From Thermoplasmata archaeon (GTDB lineage: Archaea; Thermoplasmatota; Thermoplasmata; Thermoplasmatales; Thermoplasmataceae): a stretch of 5,185 nt of DNA. This document shows positions 5,180 through 5,185 of this stretch, piece by piece. Both the position numbers and the translations under genes were made by a program. The DNA lies in the NCBI GenBank assembly GCA_021799315.1, contig JAJZAR010000105.1, positions 1 through 5,185 on the forward strand. The letters run 5' to 3'. Every line of letters begins with the position of its first letter. Within the stretch, counting starts at the first letter, position 1. Below the pieces are notes generated by a model, which saw nothing but the letters and a program-made list of their open reading frames with translations, had not been told where the DNA came from and made no database searches.

Positions 5180-5185
5180 AGTATG

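Noticed and set aside
1..5185. CRISPR array, tRNA/rRNA gene or complete insertion sequence
   Set aside because: No regularly spaced repeats, no cloverleaf-like segments and no paired terminal inverted repeats around a transposase were seen by eye.

Overview
The window looks archaeal. Several genes have an A/T-rich TATA element centred about 25 bp before the start codon and no Shine-Dalgarno motif, which is the arrangement of leaderless archaeal transcripts. Moderate A+T content and frequent AGG, AGA and ATA codons would fit a Thermoplasmata-like archaeon, but that placement is inference. The setting resembles an accessory or defence region: the tail of a type I restriction gene, a Schlafen-type AlbA_2 protein, the wreck of a DNA methyltransferase gene, and several proteins I do not recognise.

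Layout. 1-941 (+) is the C-terminal part of hsdR, cut by the left edge. 1024-1971 (-) converges on it and encodes a 315-residue protein with an N-terminal AlbA_2/Schlafen domain and a C-terminal beta-rich domain. 1972-2238 is a divergent intergenic region holding a good TATA box for the gene to the right and a possible 36-codon ORF (2005-2115, -) that may lead the AlbA_2 transcript. 2239-2559 (+) encodes a 106-residue protein of unknown function. 2510-3133 (-) contains no intact gene. The part nearest 3133 reads, across two frames and several stops, as a fragment of a beta-class DNA methyltransferase. The part nearest 2510 reads as a second coding-like stretch broken by an in-frame TAG. 3130-3849 (-) encodes a 239-residue basic protein with four clustered cysteines. 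3983-4876 (+) is divergent from it and encodes a 297-residue protein with an N-terminal winged helix. The two share a 133-bp intergenic region with a 10-bp inverted repeat between their promoters. 4877-5185 has no intact gene, only two overlapping coding-like fragments.

How the genes may work together. HsdR is the motor and nuclease subunit of a type I restriction system; its hsdM and hsdS partners are not in the window. The AlbA_2 protein keeps three acidic residues spaced like the Schlafen RNase site and could be a second, RNA-directed defence effector. The methyltransferase remnant suggests that another modification or restriction-modification system once stood here and decayed. The winged-helix protein is a candidate regulator of its own divergent promoter region. 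All of these links are inferred from position and domain type.
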